DNA of 8,604 bases from Solirubrobacterales bacterium (GCA_027314825.1 DAHVAB010000089.1:1-8604); one strand, 5' to 3'. Positions 1 to 6,594 are shown, numbered from the stretch's first letter. Notes: generated by a model not told the origin, from the sequence alone. Numbers and translations: made by a program.

Positions 1-1780
1 CGCGGTCCACGCGCGCGGTGACCGCCGCGTTCGGCTCCAGGGTGCCGCGCTCCATCGTCACCTCCAGCACCTGGTCCTCGCCGAGCCGGATCACCGACTG
101 CACACGGGCCACGCAATCGCCCCGATCGCATTCGATCACGCCCGAGTCGGAGACCTGGCCGCCGCCGACCGGGTAGAAGGGCGACTCGTCGAGCTTGACG
201 AGCAGGCGGCCGTCGTGAGCCGCCACGGCGGCGACGCTCGCGTGCTGCAGCTGCGTCTCATATCCGGTGAACAGGGTCGGTGACGCCGCTTCTTCGGCTA
301 GGCGGCGAGCCCGATCGCGCGGGTCGTTGCCGACATCGGCGATGTCCGCCTTCACCGTCTCGAGCGTCTTCTGCCGCGAGCTCACATCGGCCCCGGCCGC
401 CAGACCGGCCTCGATCTGAGCTTCGAGCTCTCGCTGCAGATCCAGAAGGTTCTTGCGAGTGTGAGCGGCGGCCCGCGCACGGGCGCGCTGGCCCTCCATC
501 AGACGCCCGAATCCGGCCTCGTCCACACCGAGCCCCTCCTCGGCCAGCAGCTCGCGTGTCAGCTCGAACGGGAAGCCGAACGTGTCGTGCAGCTTGAAGG
601 CGTCCTCGGCATGTATCACGGCGAGGCCATGGTCGCGAGCGTGGTCGATGTGGAACCGCAGCATCGCAAGACCCTGCTCGAGCGTCCGGGAGAAGCCCTC
701 CTCCTCGGCGGCCAGCCAGCGGTCGGTCGCCTCCCGCTCGGCGGCCAGCTCCGGGTAGGCGCCGCCCATCAGCTCGCGCACCACCTCGGCGTAGCGGGTC
801 AGGAACCCGGGCGCGAGCTCCAGAGTGCGCCCCTGCAGGATCGCGCGGCGCATCACCCTTCTGAGCACGTAGCCGCGATCCTCGTTGGACGGCACGACCC
901 CGTCTGCGATCAGGAAGCTCATCGCACGCGAATGGTCGGCGAGGATCCGCAGCGCGCGGTCAATCTCCCCATCGGCGCCGTAGCGGCGGCCGGAGAGCTC
1001 CTGGCCGAGCTCGATCAGCGGCCAGAACTGGTCGGTCTCGAACACGGATGGCGTCTGCTGCATGATCGCCGCCAGCCGGTTGAGGCCAAGACCCGTGTCT
1101 ATGTTCGCCGCCGGCAGCTCTCTGAGGACGTTCTCCGGCTGCTGGTCATACTGCATGAAGACGAGGTTCCAGTACTCCAGGAACCGTTCGTTCTCCCCGC
1201 CCGGCTTATCGCCGGGAGCGCCGAGGTGCTCACCGCGATCCAGGTAGAGCTCCGAGCATGGCCCGCACGGCCCGGTCGGCCCGGCCTGCCAGAAGTTCTC
1301 AGAGCGCGGGCAGGCGACGATCCGCTCGCGCGGGACGCCGACCTCCTCCCAGAATCCGATCGCCTCCTCGTCGGGCCCGAGCCCGAGCCCGTCGTCACCC
1401 TCGAAGACGGTCACCCAGATGTCATTCGCCTCGAAGCCGAACACCTGCAGGGAGAGCTCCCACGCATAGGCGATCGCCTCCCGCTTGAAGTAGTCGCCGA
1501 TCGAGAAGTTCCCGAGCATCTCGAAGAAGGTGAGATGGCGGTTGGTCTTGCCGACATGGTCGATGTCCACCGTCCTGAAGCACTTCTGGCAGTCGGTCAG
1601 CCGCGGCGCCGGCGGGGCCTCCTGGCCGAGAAAATAGGGCTTCAGCGGGTGCATCCCCGCCACGGTCAGCAGCGCGGAAGGGTCGTGCGCGGAGGGCACG
1701 AGCGAGGCGGAGGGTATGCGCCTGTGCCCGCGCTCCTCGAAGAACGCGAGGTAGCGCTCGCGGATCTCATCCGTTCTCAT
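1..1780 (-). CDS. alaS: Alanyl-tRNA synthetase, 3' end beyond the window
   Basis: Charges tRNA-Ala with alanine in the cytoplasm and would hydrolyse mischarged Ser/Gly-tRNA-Ala through an editing domain. The visible 593 codons start at ATG 1780 with MRTDEIRERYLAFF, the normal AlaRS N-terminus. Class II core: motif 2 around RHLTFFEMLGNFS (residues 81-93), TGPCGPCSE (169-177), and motif 3 NIDTGLGLNR (226-235), which has Asn where the family usually has Glu before Arg. The tRNA-recognition part includes DHSRAMSFLIADGVVPSNE (282-300) and GYVLRRVMRRA. The editing domain begins with SPFYPVGGGQVSDSG (533-547); its HxxxH zinc site and the C-Ala domain are off the left edge. A charged helical stretch (about 440-500) looks longer than in E. 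coli AlaRS. No Shine-Dalgarno lies ahead of the ATG, but a TAAGAT -10-like box sits 8 bp upstream, suggesting a leaderless mRNA. Glu codons are almost all GAG. Identity is secure. Confidence 0.97.
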   Translation of the reverse strand, partial: MRTDEIRERYLAFFEERGHRRIPSASLVPSAHDPSALLTVAGMHPLKPYFLGQEAPPAPRLTDCQKCFRTVDIDHVGKTNRHLTFFEMLGNFSIGDYFKREAIAYAWELSLQVFGFEANDIWVTVFEGDDGLGLGPDEEAIGFWEEVGVPRERIVACPRSENFWQAGPTGPCGPCSELYLDRGEHLGAPGDKPGGENERFLEYWNLVFMQYDQQPENVLRELPAANIDTGLGLNRLAAIMQQTPSVFETDQFWPLIELGQELSGRRYGADGEIDRALRILADHSRAMSFLIADGVVPSNEDRGYVLRRVMRRAILQGRTLELAPGFLTRYAEVVRELMGGAYPELAAEREATDRWLAAEEEGFSRTLEQGLAMLRFHIDHARDHGLAVIHAEDAFKLHDTFGFPFELTRELLAEEGLGVDEAGFGRLMEGQRARARAAAHTRKNLLDLQRELEAQIEAGLAAGADVSSRQKTLETVKADIADVGNDPRDRARRLAEEAASPTLFTGYETQLQHASVAAVAAHDGRLLVKLDESPFYPVGGGQVSDSGVIECDRGDCVARVQSVIRLGEDQVLEVTMERGTLEPNAAVTARVDR

Positions 1781-1788
1781 CGCCGCTG

Positions 1789-1794
1789 ATCTTA
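1789..1794 (-). promoter_or_regulatory. Putative -10 box of a leaderless alaS promoter
   Basis: TAAGAT on the minus strand matches the TAnnnT pattern of a primary-sigma -10 element. Only 8 bp separate it from the alaS ATG, so transcription would begin at or within a base or two of the start codon. No convincing -35 hexamer is visible 16-18 bp upstream, and no purine-rich ribosome binding site precedes the ATG. Leaderless mRNAs are common in actinobacteria. The call rests on one hexamer and its spacing. Confidence 0.35.
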
Positions 1795-1842
1795 GAGTCC
1801 CGCGCAAGGGCGGACCGGGCGACCGCGACGCCCGGCACCCGC

Positions 1843-1983
1843 CGGCTCAGCGGCTGCGGGCAGGCGACCGCACGCCCGGCGCGGGGCGGCTCAGCGGCGG
1901 CGGGCAGGCGACCGCACGCCCGGCGCGGGGCGGCTCAGCGGCTGCGGGCAGGCGACCGCACGCCCGGCGCGGGGCGGCTCAGC
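1843..1983. repeat. 44-bp tandem repeat, 3.2 copies
   Basis: Three head-to-tail units of 44 bp lie at 1843-1886, 1887-1930 and 1931-1974, followed by a 9-base partial unit to 1983. Units 1 and 3 are identical; unit 2 differs by a single T to G. A degenerate relative precedes them at about 1818-1842. Each unit holds a short GC hairpin (CGCCC, 6-base loop, GGGCG) and the string CTCAGC. The stop codon of the minus-strand gene upstream is the TGA inside the last partial unit, so the array starts exactly at that gene's end. It fills most of the gap before alaS. It may act as a series of transcription-ending hairpins, though no T-tract follows them. There are no unique spacers, so it is not a CRISPR array. 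Confidence 0.9.
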
Positions 1984-4537
1984 CTCCGTGGCGACGGTGA
2001 CGGCGCCCGCCATGCGATCCCCTGCTGCGCTGGCGGCGATGCCGGCGGCGTGCAGGCCGCTCGCTCAGCACGACGGTCCGCTGCATGCCACGGCCGCCGC
2101 GCACCAACACACGAACGCGCGTCCTCAGACGGCGGTGAGCGGCGCGGGCGAGCCGCGCGCGGCCCGCGCGGGTGAGCCGCAGCGCGATCAGCGCGCGGCG
2201 GCCGGCACGGAGCTCGAAGCGGCCGCGGGCGATGACCACGATCCTCTCCACATGCACGATCCGGATCCGCCCATGGACCCGTCGCCGCCGGCGCATCCGG
2301 ACACGTACGGTCACCGACACGCGGCCGCGGCAGAGGCCGCCCCGCACGGCATCGCACGCCAGCCGCACAGCTGCCTTGGGGCCGCGCGCCACCGCATGCG
2401 CGCTCAGGATCCGCACCGAGGGAACGGCTGCGAGAATCGGCATCGCGATCGGAGAGCTCGGCGTGGCGCCGCCCGATGCCGGGCCGGTCGGCCCCGGGGC
2501 GGCCGGGGGGCTTGGCGGCAGGCTGGGCGGCACGCCCATCACGACGCTGCCGACCGAGTCGACCGCCGCGCACAGCGAGATCGAGGCGCAGGAGACACTC
2601 GTCAGCAACCGGTCGGAATCGATCGCCTGCGCGCTCCACGCAGAGGCTTCGCCGGTCGGGTCACTGGAGACGAACGCGCCCCCTCCGGAGCCGACGGCGA
2701 CACACAGCGAGGCGGAGGCACAGCTGATCGCCGTGAGGTCCGGGCCGCCGGGCAGCGTCACCTTCTTCCAGGCCGGCTTGGCCGCCGCCGGATCGGTGCT
2801 GGTGAACACCGCGCCCGCTTCGTCCACGGCCACGCACAGCGTGCTGGCAGGCGCACACGATACGCCCGTCATATACCTGACGCCGGGATCGACTTCCGAT
2901 CCCGACCATGCCTTTCCAGCAGCCGGTTCACTGCTGGCGACGATGCCGTTGTACCCGATCGCCGCGCACAGCGAGGCCGAGGCGCAGGAGACGCGGAAAA
3001 CCGATTCCTTGGAGCCGGTCGCGACGTGCCTCCAGGTGTTCCCTCCGCGCGCAGGTTCAGTGGTGGCGAGCAGTTCGGAGTCCGAGTAGGCGGCGATGCA
3101 GAGCGCACTGCTCGGGCAGGAGACTCCGTAGAGCGCGGTGGAAGGCAGGACTTCGGCCGCTTCCCAGTGGGGTGCCGCTGCCGCGGGGTCGGTGGAGGTG
3201 ATGACGCGCCCCTGACTGTCGACCGCCACGCACAGCGCGACCGACGCGCAGGAGACGCCCCCGAGTTCCGCGCCTGCGGCCGAGTCGACCAGCAAGCGAC
3301 TCCAGCTCGGCGCGCCCGCGGTCGGGTCGGTCGAGGTAAGGACGTTGCCGCCAGAGTCGACCGCGACGCAGAGCGGCGCCGAGACGCATGAGACCCCGTA
3401 GAGCGAGTTGATGCCATCGGCCTGCGCCCGCCCCCACGTGGACGCCCCGCCGGTCGGGTCGGTTGAGGTGAGCACCCCGCCGGCGCTGTCAACCGCCACG
3501 CACAGCCCGGCTTCCGGGCAGGCGACACCGTCCAGCGGGTTGCCCGCATCCACTTCAGCATGGCGCCACGCGCTCGCGCCGGCGGTGGGTGCGCTCGAGT
3601 AGACGACGCCGCCCCTCTCGTATTCGCTCGCGACGCAGAGCGAGGCGGACGGGCAGGAGATCGACGAAAGCGTGCTGAGGCTCACCGATCCCGAGAGTTC
3701 GGTCTTCTTCCAGGGGCCGGACGCCGGTTCGGTTGAGGTGAGGATGTTGCCGCTCGCGTCGGTGGCGACGCAGAGGCCGGCCGACGGACAGGAGATGCCG
3801 TCCAACCCGACGTGGGGGTCGACTTCCCTGCGGGCCCACCGGCTCGCCCCACCCGTCGGTTCGGTGGCGCTCAGCACGTTCCCGCTCGCATCGGTGGCCA
3901 GACAGAGCGTGCGAGAAGGGCATGAGATTGCGGTCAACCCTGTCAGCGCAACCCCGGCGTCGATCTGAGCCGGCGCGCTCCACGCGCTCGATCCGCCCGT
4001 CGGGTCGGTGCTGTAGAGCACATTGCCAGCGGAATCGACCGCCACGCAAAGCGTCGCGGACGGGCAGGAGATGCCGCTGAGAGCGACGCTCGAATCGACG
4101 TGCGCGATCCTCCATGCGCCCGCCCCGCCCGTCGGGTCGGTGCTCGTGAGCAGGTGGCCCGCAGCGTCGCCCGCCACGCACAGGGAGGCGGAAGGACAGG
4201 AGATGGCGCGGATCGCCTGGGGGTCGACGCTGCTCGCCGTCCAACTGCCCGCGCCGCCCGTCGGGTCGGTGGACGTGAGGATGCCACCGAAACGGTCGAC
4301 CGCCACGCACAGCGACGCGGACGGGCAGGAGATCCCTTCGATCGCGGGTTTGACGCTGTACGGCGGCGCCTGGTCGATCGCGGCCGGGGCGGAGAAGACG
4401 AGCGGCGACTGCGCCGCCGAGGCCGCGCCGGGAGCGATCAGCGCGCCCATCAGCGCGAGCGCTGAGATCAGGCCGATCGTCGCGGGGCGCCATCCTGCCG
4501 GTCGTGCTCGCGCACCCTGCATCTGCTCGTGACGCAT
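1979..4537 (-). CDS. Exported Cys-paired repeat protein, possible beta-propeller, with basic C-terminal domain
   Basis: An 852-residue exported protein of unknown function. Start ATG 4537 is chosen because AAGGAG lies 7 bases upstream and a TTGACA/TAGGAT promoter lies just beyond; in-frame codons further upstream fall inside that promoter. Residues 1-41 are a signal peptide: basic n-region, hydrophobic ISALALMGALIAPG, likely cut after ASA. Residues 69-668 are thirteen full repeats and one shortened repeat of about 44 residues, each with SCxxxxLC, VAVD, a Gly turn, STDPTGG and a Trp. This resembles the beta-strand repeats of YVTN/BNR/sialidase-like propellers. A Pro-rich linker (669-700) leads to an Ig-like domain (about 707-826) with a Cys pair at 728 and 736, of the kind common at the ends of Solirubrobacterales exported proteins, then an Arg/His tail. 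Glu codons are GAA in the repeats but GAG in the C-terminal domain. It lies between mnmA and alaS. A surface or wall-associated adhesion or binding role is inference. Confidence 0.85.
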   Translation of the reverse strand: MRHEQMQGARARPAGWRPATIGLISALALMGALIAPGAASAAQSPLVFSAPAAIDQAPPYSVKPAIEGISCPSASLCVAVDRFGGILTSTDPTGGAGSWTASSVDPQAIRAISCPSASLCVAGDAAGHLLTSTDPTGGAGAWRIAHVDSSVALSGISCPSATLCVAVDSAGNVLYSTDPTGGSSAWSAPAQIDAGVALTGLTAISCPSRTLCLATDASGNVLSATEPTGGASRWARREVDPHVGLDGISCPSAGLCVATDASGNILTSTEPASGPWKKTELSGSVSLSTLSSISCPSASLCVASEYERGGVVYSSAPTAGASAWRHAEVDAGNPLDGVACPEAGLCVAVDSAGGVLTSTDPTGGASTWGRAQADGINSLYGVSCVSAPLCVAVDSGGNVLTSTDPTAGAPSWSRLLVDSAAGAELGGVSCASVALCVAVDSQGRVITSTDPAAAAPHWEAAEVLPSTALYGVSCPSSALCIAAYSDSELLATTEPARGGNTWRHVATGSKESVFRVSCASASLCAAIGYNGIVASSEPAAGKAWSGSEVDPGVRYMTGVSCAPASTLCVAVDEAGAVFTSTDPAAAKPAWKKVTLPGGPDLTAISCASASLCVAVGSGGGAFVSSDPTGEASAWSAQAIDSDRLLTSVSCASISLCAAVDSVGSVVMGVPPSLPPSPPAAPGPTGPASGGATPSSPIAMPILAAVPSVRILSAHAVARGPKAAVRLACDAVRGGLCRGRVSVTVRVRMRRRRRVHGRIRIVHVERIVVIARGRFELRAGRRALIALRLTRAGRARLARAAHRRLRTRVRVLVRGGRGMQRTVVLSERPARRRHRRQRSRGSHGGRRHRRHGG
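2534..4333 (-). repeat. Coding array of fourteen repeats of about 132 bp
   Basis: This part of the exported protein gene (residues 69-668) is a tandem array with a period near 132 bp (about 42-48 residues). Every unit carries two cysteines spaced C-x5-C (C-x6-C in unit 12), 28 in all. The usual order is SCPSxxLCVAVD, xxGNVLTSTDPTGG, a Trp, then a short variable linker. Units 1-4 and 7-9 are closest to each other; units 5, 6, 10 and 11 are more diverged, and unit 14 loses its second half where the Pro-rich linker begins. At DNA level, strings such as CGTCGGGTCGGT recur on the plus strand, so the array could change copy number by recombination. Confidence 0.9.
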
Positions 4538-4544
4538 CTGCCCT

Positions 4545-4550
4545 CTCCTT
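4545..4550 (-). promoter_or_regulatory. Ribosome binding site of the repeat protein
   Basis: AAGGAG on the minus strand, 7 bases before ATG 4537. It fixes the start of the exported repeat protein at a codon followed directly by a signal peptide. Confidence 0.85.
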
Positions 4551-4587
4551 CGATGGATATCTCGCCGACCGTGCGGCGGCGGCGGCA

Positions 4588-4617
4588 ATCCTATGCCGAC
4601 GCTCAGCCACATGTCAA
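4588..4617 (-). promoter_or_regulatory. Primary-sigma-type promoter of the repeat protein
   Basis: On the minus strand a perfect -35 TTGACA (4612-4617) and a -10 TAGGAT (4588-4593) are separated by 18 bp. Transcription would start near 4581, giving a leader of about 44 bases that includes the AAGGAG site. This implies the repeat protein is transcribed on its own, not only by read-through from mnmA 120 bp upstream. Confidence 0.75.
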
Positions 4618-4626
4618 AGAGGAACC

Positions 4627-4657
4627 GTCGCCGCTCAAACGAACGGCCAGCGGCGGC
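4627..4657 (-). terminator. Hairpin just after mnmA
   Basis: CGCCGCT (4629-4635) and AGCGGCG (4649-4655) form a perfect 7-bp stem around a 13-base loop, extendable by a wobble pair and a GC pair. It begins immediately after the mnmA stop codon. The sequence after the stem on the minus strand is only moderately T-rich, and it runs into the -35 box of the next promoter. It is a plausible weak terminator separating the two genes. Confidence 0.4.
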
Positions 4658-6196
4658 TCAGGCGATCGTGCCGTGGCCGACGATCAGCTCGCCGCTATAC
4701 AGACAGGCCAGCTGGCCGGCGGCGGTGCGCTCGGCCGGGTCGGCCAGCAGGGCGGTCAACCGCTCGTGGCGGCCCTCCCCCGCTGTGCCGTCCAGCGTGC
4801 ATGCGCGCCGCGCGCCGCGGTAATTGACCTTCACCGAGTCGACGCAGCCGCCATCCCGGTGAAGCACCGCCTGCTCGATCGCGACGCGGTCGCTGCGCAT
4901 CTGCTCGCGGGAGCCCACGACCACCCGGTTGGCATCCGTATCCACGCTCAGCACATACAGCGGCTCGGCGGCGCCGAGTCCCAGCCCCCGGCGCTGGCCG
5001 ACCGTGAACCGGTATGCGCCGCGATGCTCGCCGAGCAGTCGCCCGTCCGCGCCCACGATCGCGCCCGGACGCTCGGCGATCCCCCCATGCTTCTCCAGGA
5101 ACGCCGCCTTGCTCGTGCCGGCCAGGAAGCAGAGATCCTGCGAGTCGGGCCGGCGCGCCACCGCAAGACCCTCGCCGCGGGCGATCTCACGCACCCGCTC
5201 CTTGCTGACCCCCCCGAGCGGGAAGCGCATCCTTTCAAGCGATGCGCGCGGCAGGGCGGCCAGAGCGTAGCTCTGATCCTTGCCGCGATCGGCCGCCACG
5301 CGCAGGAGCGGCCCCGGCGCGCCTCCCACAGTGCGGCCATCCGGGGCCACTCGCTCGTCCACTCCCCCCTCACCATCCCCTCCCCAAACGCGCGCATAAT
5401 GGCCCGTCACCAGCGTCGGCGAGCCCAGCCTCGATGCCAGATCGAGCATGCCGTCCAGGCGCACCCGGCCGTTGCAGAGCGCGCACGGGTACGGGGTTCG
5501 TCCCGCCGCGTGGCCGGCCAGCCACGGGTCCACGACGCCCGCGCGGAACTGCTCGCGCATGTCGATCGAGAGGTGCGGCAGGCCGAGGCGGTGGGCGAGC
5601 GCTCTTGCATGACGCACCGAGGCGGCCGAGCAGCAGCTGCGCTGCGCGTCGTTCTCCGGGTCGGCCCACAGCTCCAGGGTCACCGCGACAGGGTCGGCGC
5701 CCTGCCGGGCGGTGAGGATCGCGGCGACCGCGCTGTCCACGCCGCCGCTCATCGCGACCACCGTTCGATCACGGTCATCCTGCAGCTGCGCCCTGCCGGC
5801 GGCATGGCCGAGAGCACGGTGCAGCGCGTCGCAGGCCAGCTCGGCGGCGTGCAGCTTGGCCGGCGAGAGCCCACCCAGCTCCTGCGCGATCTCGCCCGCG
5901 CCGATGCGCGCCGCCTCCAGCAGGGGGCGACCCCGGGTGAGCGCGACTGTCGCCGACCCGGCCGCGATGAGCGCGCCGCAGCCCTCCGCGTCGAAGCCGG
6001 CATCGGCGATCCGCGCCTGCGGGGAATCCCGCTCCAGCGCCACCGAGACCCTTACGACATCGCCGCAGGCGGCCCCTCCGGCGGCGCCGGTCAGCGCATC
6101 CTCGGGCGTGTAGCCCTTCCCGCGGGGGCGCCGCAGATGGGCGGCGAACGATTCACCGGTGCTCACCGCTGGATTGTGCCCAATGCGGGCGGGCAT
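4658..6196 (-). CDS. mnmA: NifU-like scaffold domain fused to tRNA 2-thiouridylase MnmA
   Basis: Makes 2-thiouridine at the wobble base (U34) of Lys, Glu and Gln tRNAs in the cytoplasm. Length is 512 residues from ATG 6196, against roughly 360-370 for MnmA alone. Residues about 15-132 form an IscU/SufU/NifU-type domain: CGD with Cys44 and Asp46, GCG with Cys73, and KLH at 114-116, where the usual next Cys is Ala117; Cys122 lies five residues on. MnmA follows from RTVVAMSGGVDS, with PP-loop SGGVDS at 150-155, GRTPYPCALC with catalytic Cys238 and Cys241, TGHYAR, KDQSY, DSQDLCF with Cys356, GQRRGLGLG, and a C-terminal beta-barrel. All key MnmA residues are present. The start is uncertain: GTG 6166 has a CACAAT box 7 bases upstream (leaderless option), and the frame stays open to ATG 6409; none has a well-spaced ribosome binding site. 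The scaffold domain may supply an Fe-S cluster or sulfur to MnmA (inference). Confidence 0.93.
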   Translation of the reverse strand: MPARIGHNPAVSTGESFAAHLRRPRGKGYTPEDALTGAAGGAACGDVVRVSVALERDSPQARIADAGFDAEGCGALIAAGSATVALTRGRPLLEAARIGAGEIAQELGGLSPAKLHAAELACDALHRALGHAAGRAQLQDDRDRTVVAMSGGVDSAVAAILTARQGADPVAVTLELWADPENDAQRSCCSAASVRHARALAHRLGLPHLSIDMREQFRAGVVDPWLAGHAAGRTPYPCALCNGRVRLDGMLDLASRLGSPTLVTGHYARVWGGDGEGGVDERVAPDGRTVGGAPGPLLRVAADRGKDQSYALAALPRASLERMRFPLGGVSKERVREIARGEGLAVARRPDSQDLCFLAGTSKAAFLEKHGGIAERPGAIVGADGRLLGEHRGAYRFTVGQRRGLGLGAAEPLYVLSVDTDANRVVVGSREQMRSDRVAIEQAVLHRDGGCVDSVKVNYRGARRACTLDGTAGEGRHERLTALLADPAERTAAGQLACLYSGELIVGHGTIA

Positions 6197-6452
6197 CCTC
6201 ACTGTCGCGGTGGCCGGACCATCCTCGCGTACGCGCTGGATTCCGTAAGCTGTCCCCGTTGCACCACCGCCGGCCGCGAGGCGAACGTCGGCCAAGCGAT
6301 GCAAGGATGCGGCGAGCGAAGCGTGCTCCGGCGCGCGAGTGAGCGAGGACGCCGCGGCGCGCCAGCCGGCGTCCGCCTCGTCGGCAAAAGTTGTTGCACT
6401 CCTTCCCATGTGATGCAAGTTGCAGCGGGGCATGGTAGTTTGCTCCGCGTTC
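6197..6452. other. Divergent intergenic region between mnmA and the riboswitch
   Basis: No independent gene is recognised. The minus-strand mnmA frame stays open through here to ATG 6409, with fairly high GC at third codon positions, but the translated sequence (starting MGRSATTFADEADAG) shows no domain I know. An inverted TTGCA/TGCAA pair with a 15-base gap (6394-6418) and a further TTGCA (6420-6424) lie just ahead of the plus-strand promoter and could be an operator. Both divergent promoters should be in this stretch. Confidence 0.5.
6436..6441 (+). promoter_or_regulatory. Putative -10 box for the riboswitch transcript
   Basis: TAGTTT fits TAnnnT and would place the transcription start near 6448, a few bases before the first riboswitch helix, which is where it should be. 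The -35 region (about 6413-6418, ATGCAA) is poor, so an activator or alternative sigma factor is possible. The call depends on spacing to the riboswitch. Confidence 0.4.
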
Positions 6453-6583
6453 GTGCCGAATCCACCTCCCCCAGGGGCGGTGGAGCGGGGGAACCACTTG
6501 CGGCCGATAGGCCGTGGGGGCGAGTCGCCACGACTTGTGGCGTAGCGCATGAGCGCGAGCCCGACAGCTAACCCCGTAGGCGC
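6453..6583 (+). promoter_or_regulatory. Cyclic di-AMP riboswitch (ydaO/yuaA type)
   Basis: A structured leader that binds cyclic di-AMP and in this family usually lowers expression of the downstream gene. Hallmarks seen: GCCGAATCC near the 5' end, GGGGGAACCAC (6487-6497), and CCGACAGCTAACCCCGTAGG (6561-6580) at the 3' end. Helices that can be paired by eye: P1 GTGCC 6453-6457 with GGCGC 6579-6583; CCACC 6462-6466 with GGTGG 6479-6483, with an inner CCCC/GGGG; CGGCC 6501-6505 with GGCCG 6510-6514; and CGCCAC 6526-6531 with GTGGCG 6537-6542. In actinobacteria this class often precedes Rpf and NlpC/P60 wall hydrolases, as here. Only 29 bases separate it from the ATG, with no terminator between. 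Confidence 0.93.
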
Positions 6584-6594
6584 CCTGCAAGACC

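Noticed and set aside
461..1789. Long plus-strand open frame opposite alaS
   Set aside because: It is the antisense of a clear AlaRS; its translation has no domain, and the high GC content removes stop codons on the other strand.
1843..1983. CRISPR array
   Set aside because: The 44-bp units are contiguous with no unique spacers and there are no cas genes nearby.
1988..3391. Plus-strand open frame with repeating Arg-rich and His-rich text
   Set aside because: Its repeats are the antisense of the Cys-paired repeat array; the signal peptide, ribosome binding site and promoter all support the minus strand.
4538..4612. Longer N-terminus for the repeat protein, starting at ATG 4612
   Set aside because: That ATG overlaps the TTGACA box and the extension covers the -10 and the AAGGAG site; the signal peptide fits the start at 4537.
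6410..6425. CRP-like site TGTGA ahead of the riboswitch
   Set aside because: Only one half-site is present; the opposite half does not match TCACA at the required spacing.
4529..6571. 680-codon plus-strand open frame opposite mnmA
   Set aside because: It covers the reverse of an unmistakable NifU-MnmA protein, runs into the riboswitch, and has no recognisable motif or ribosome binding site.
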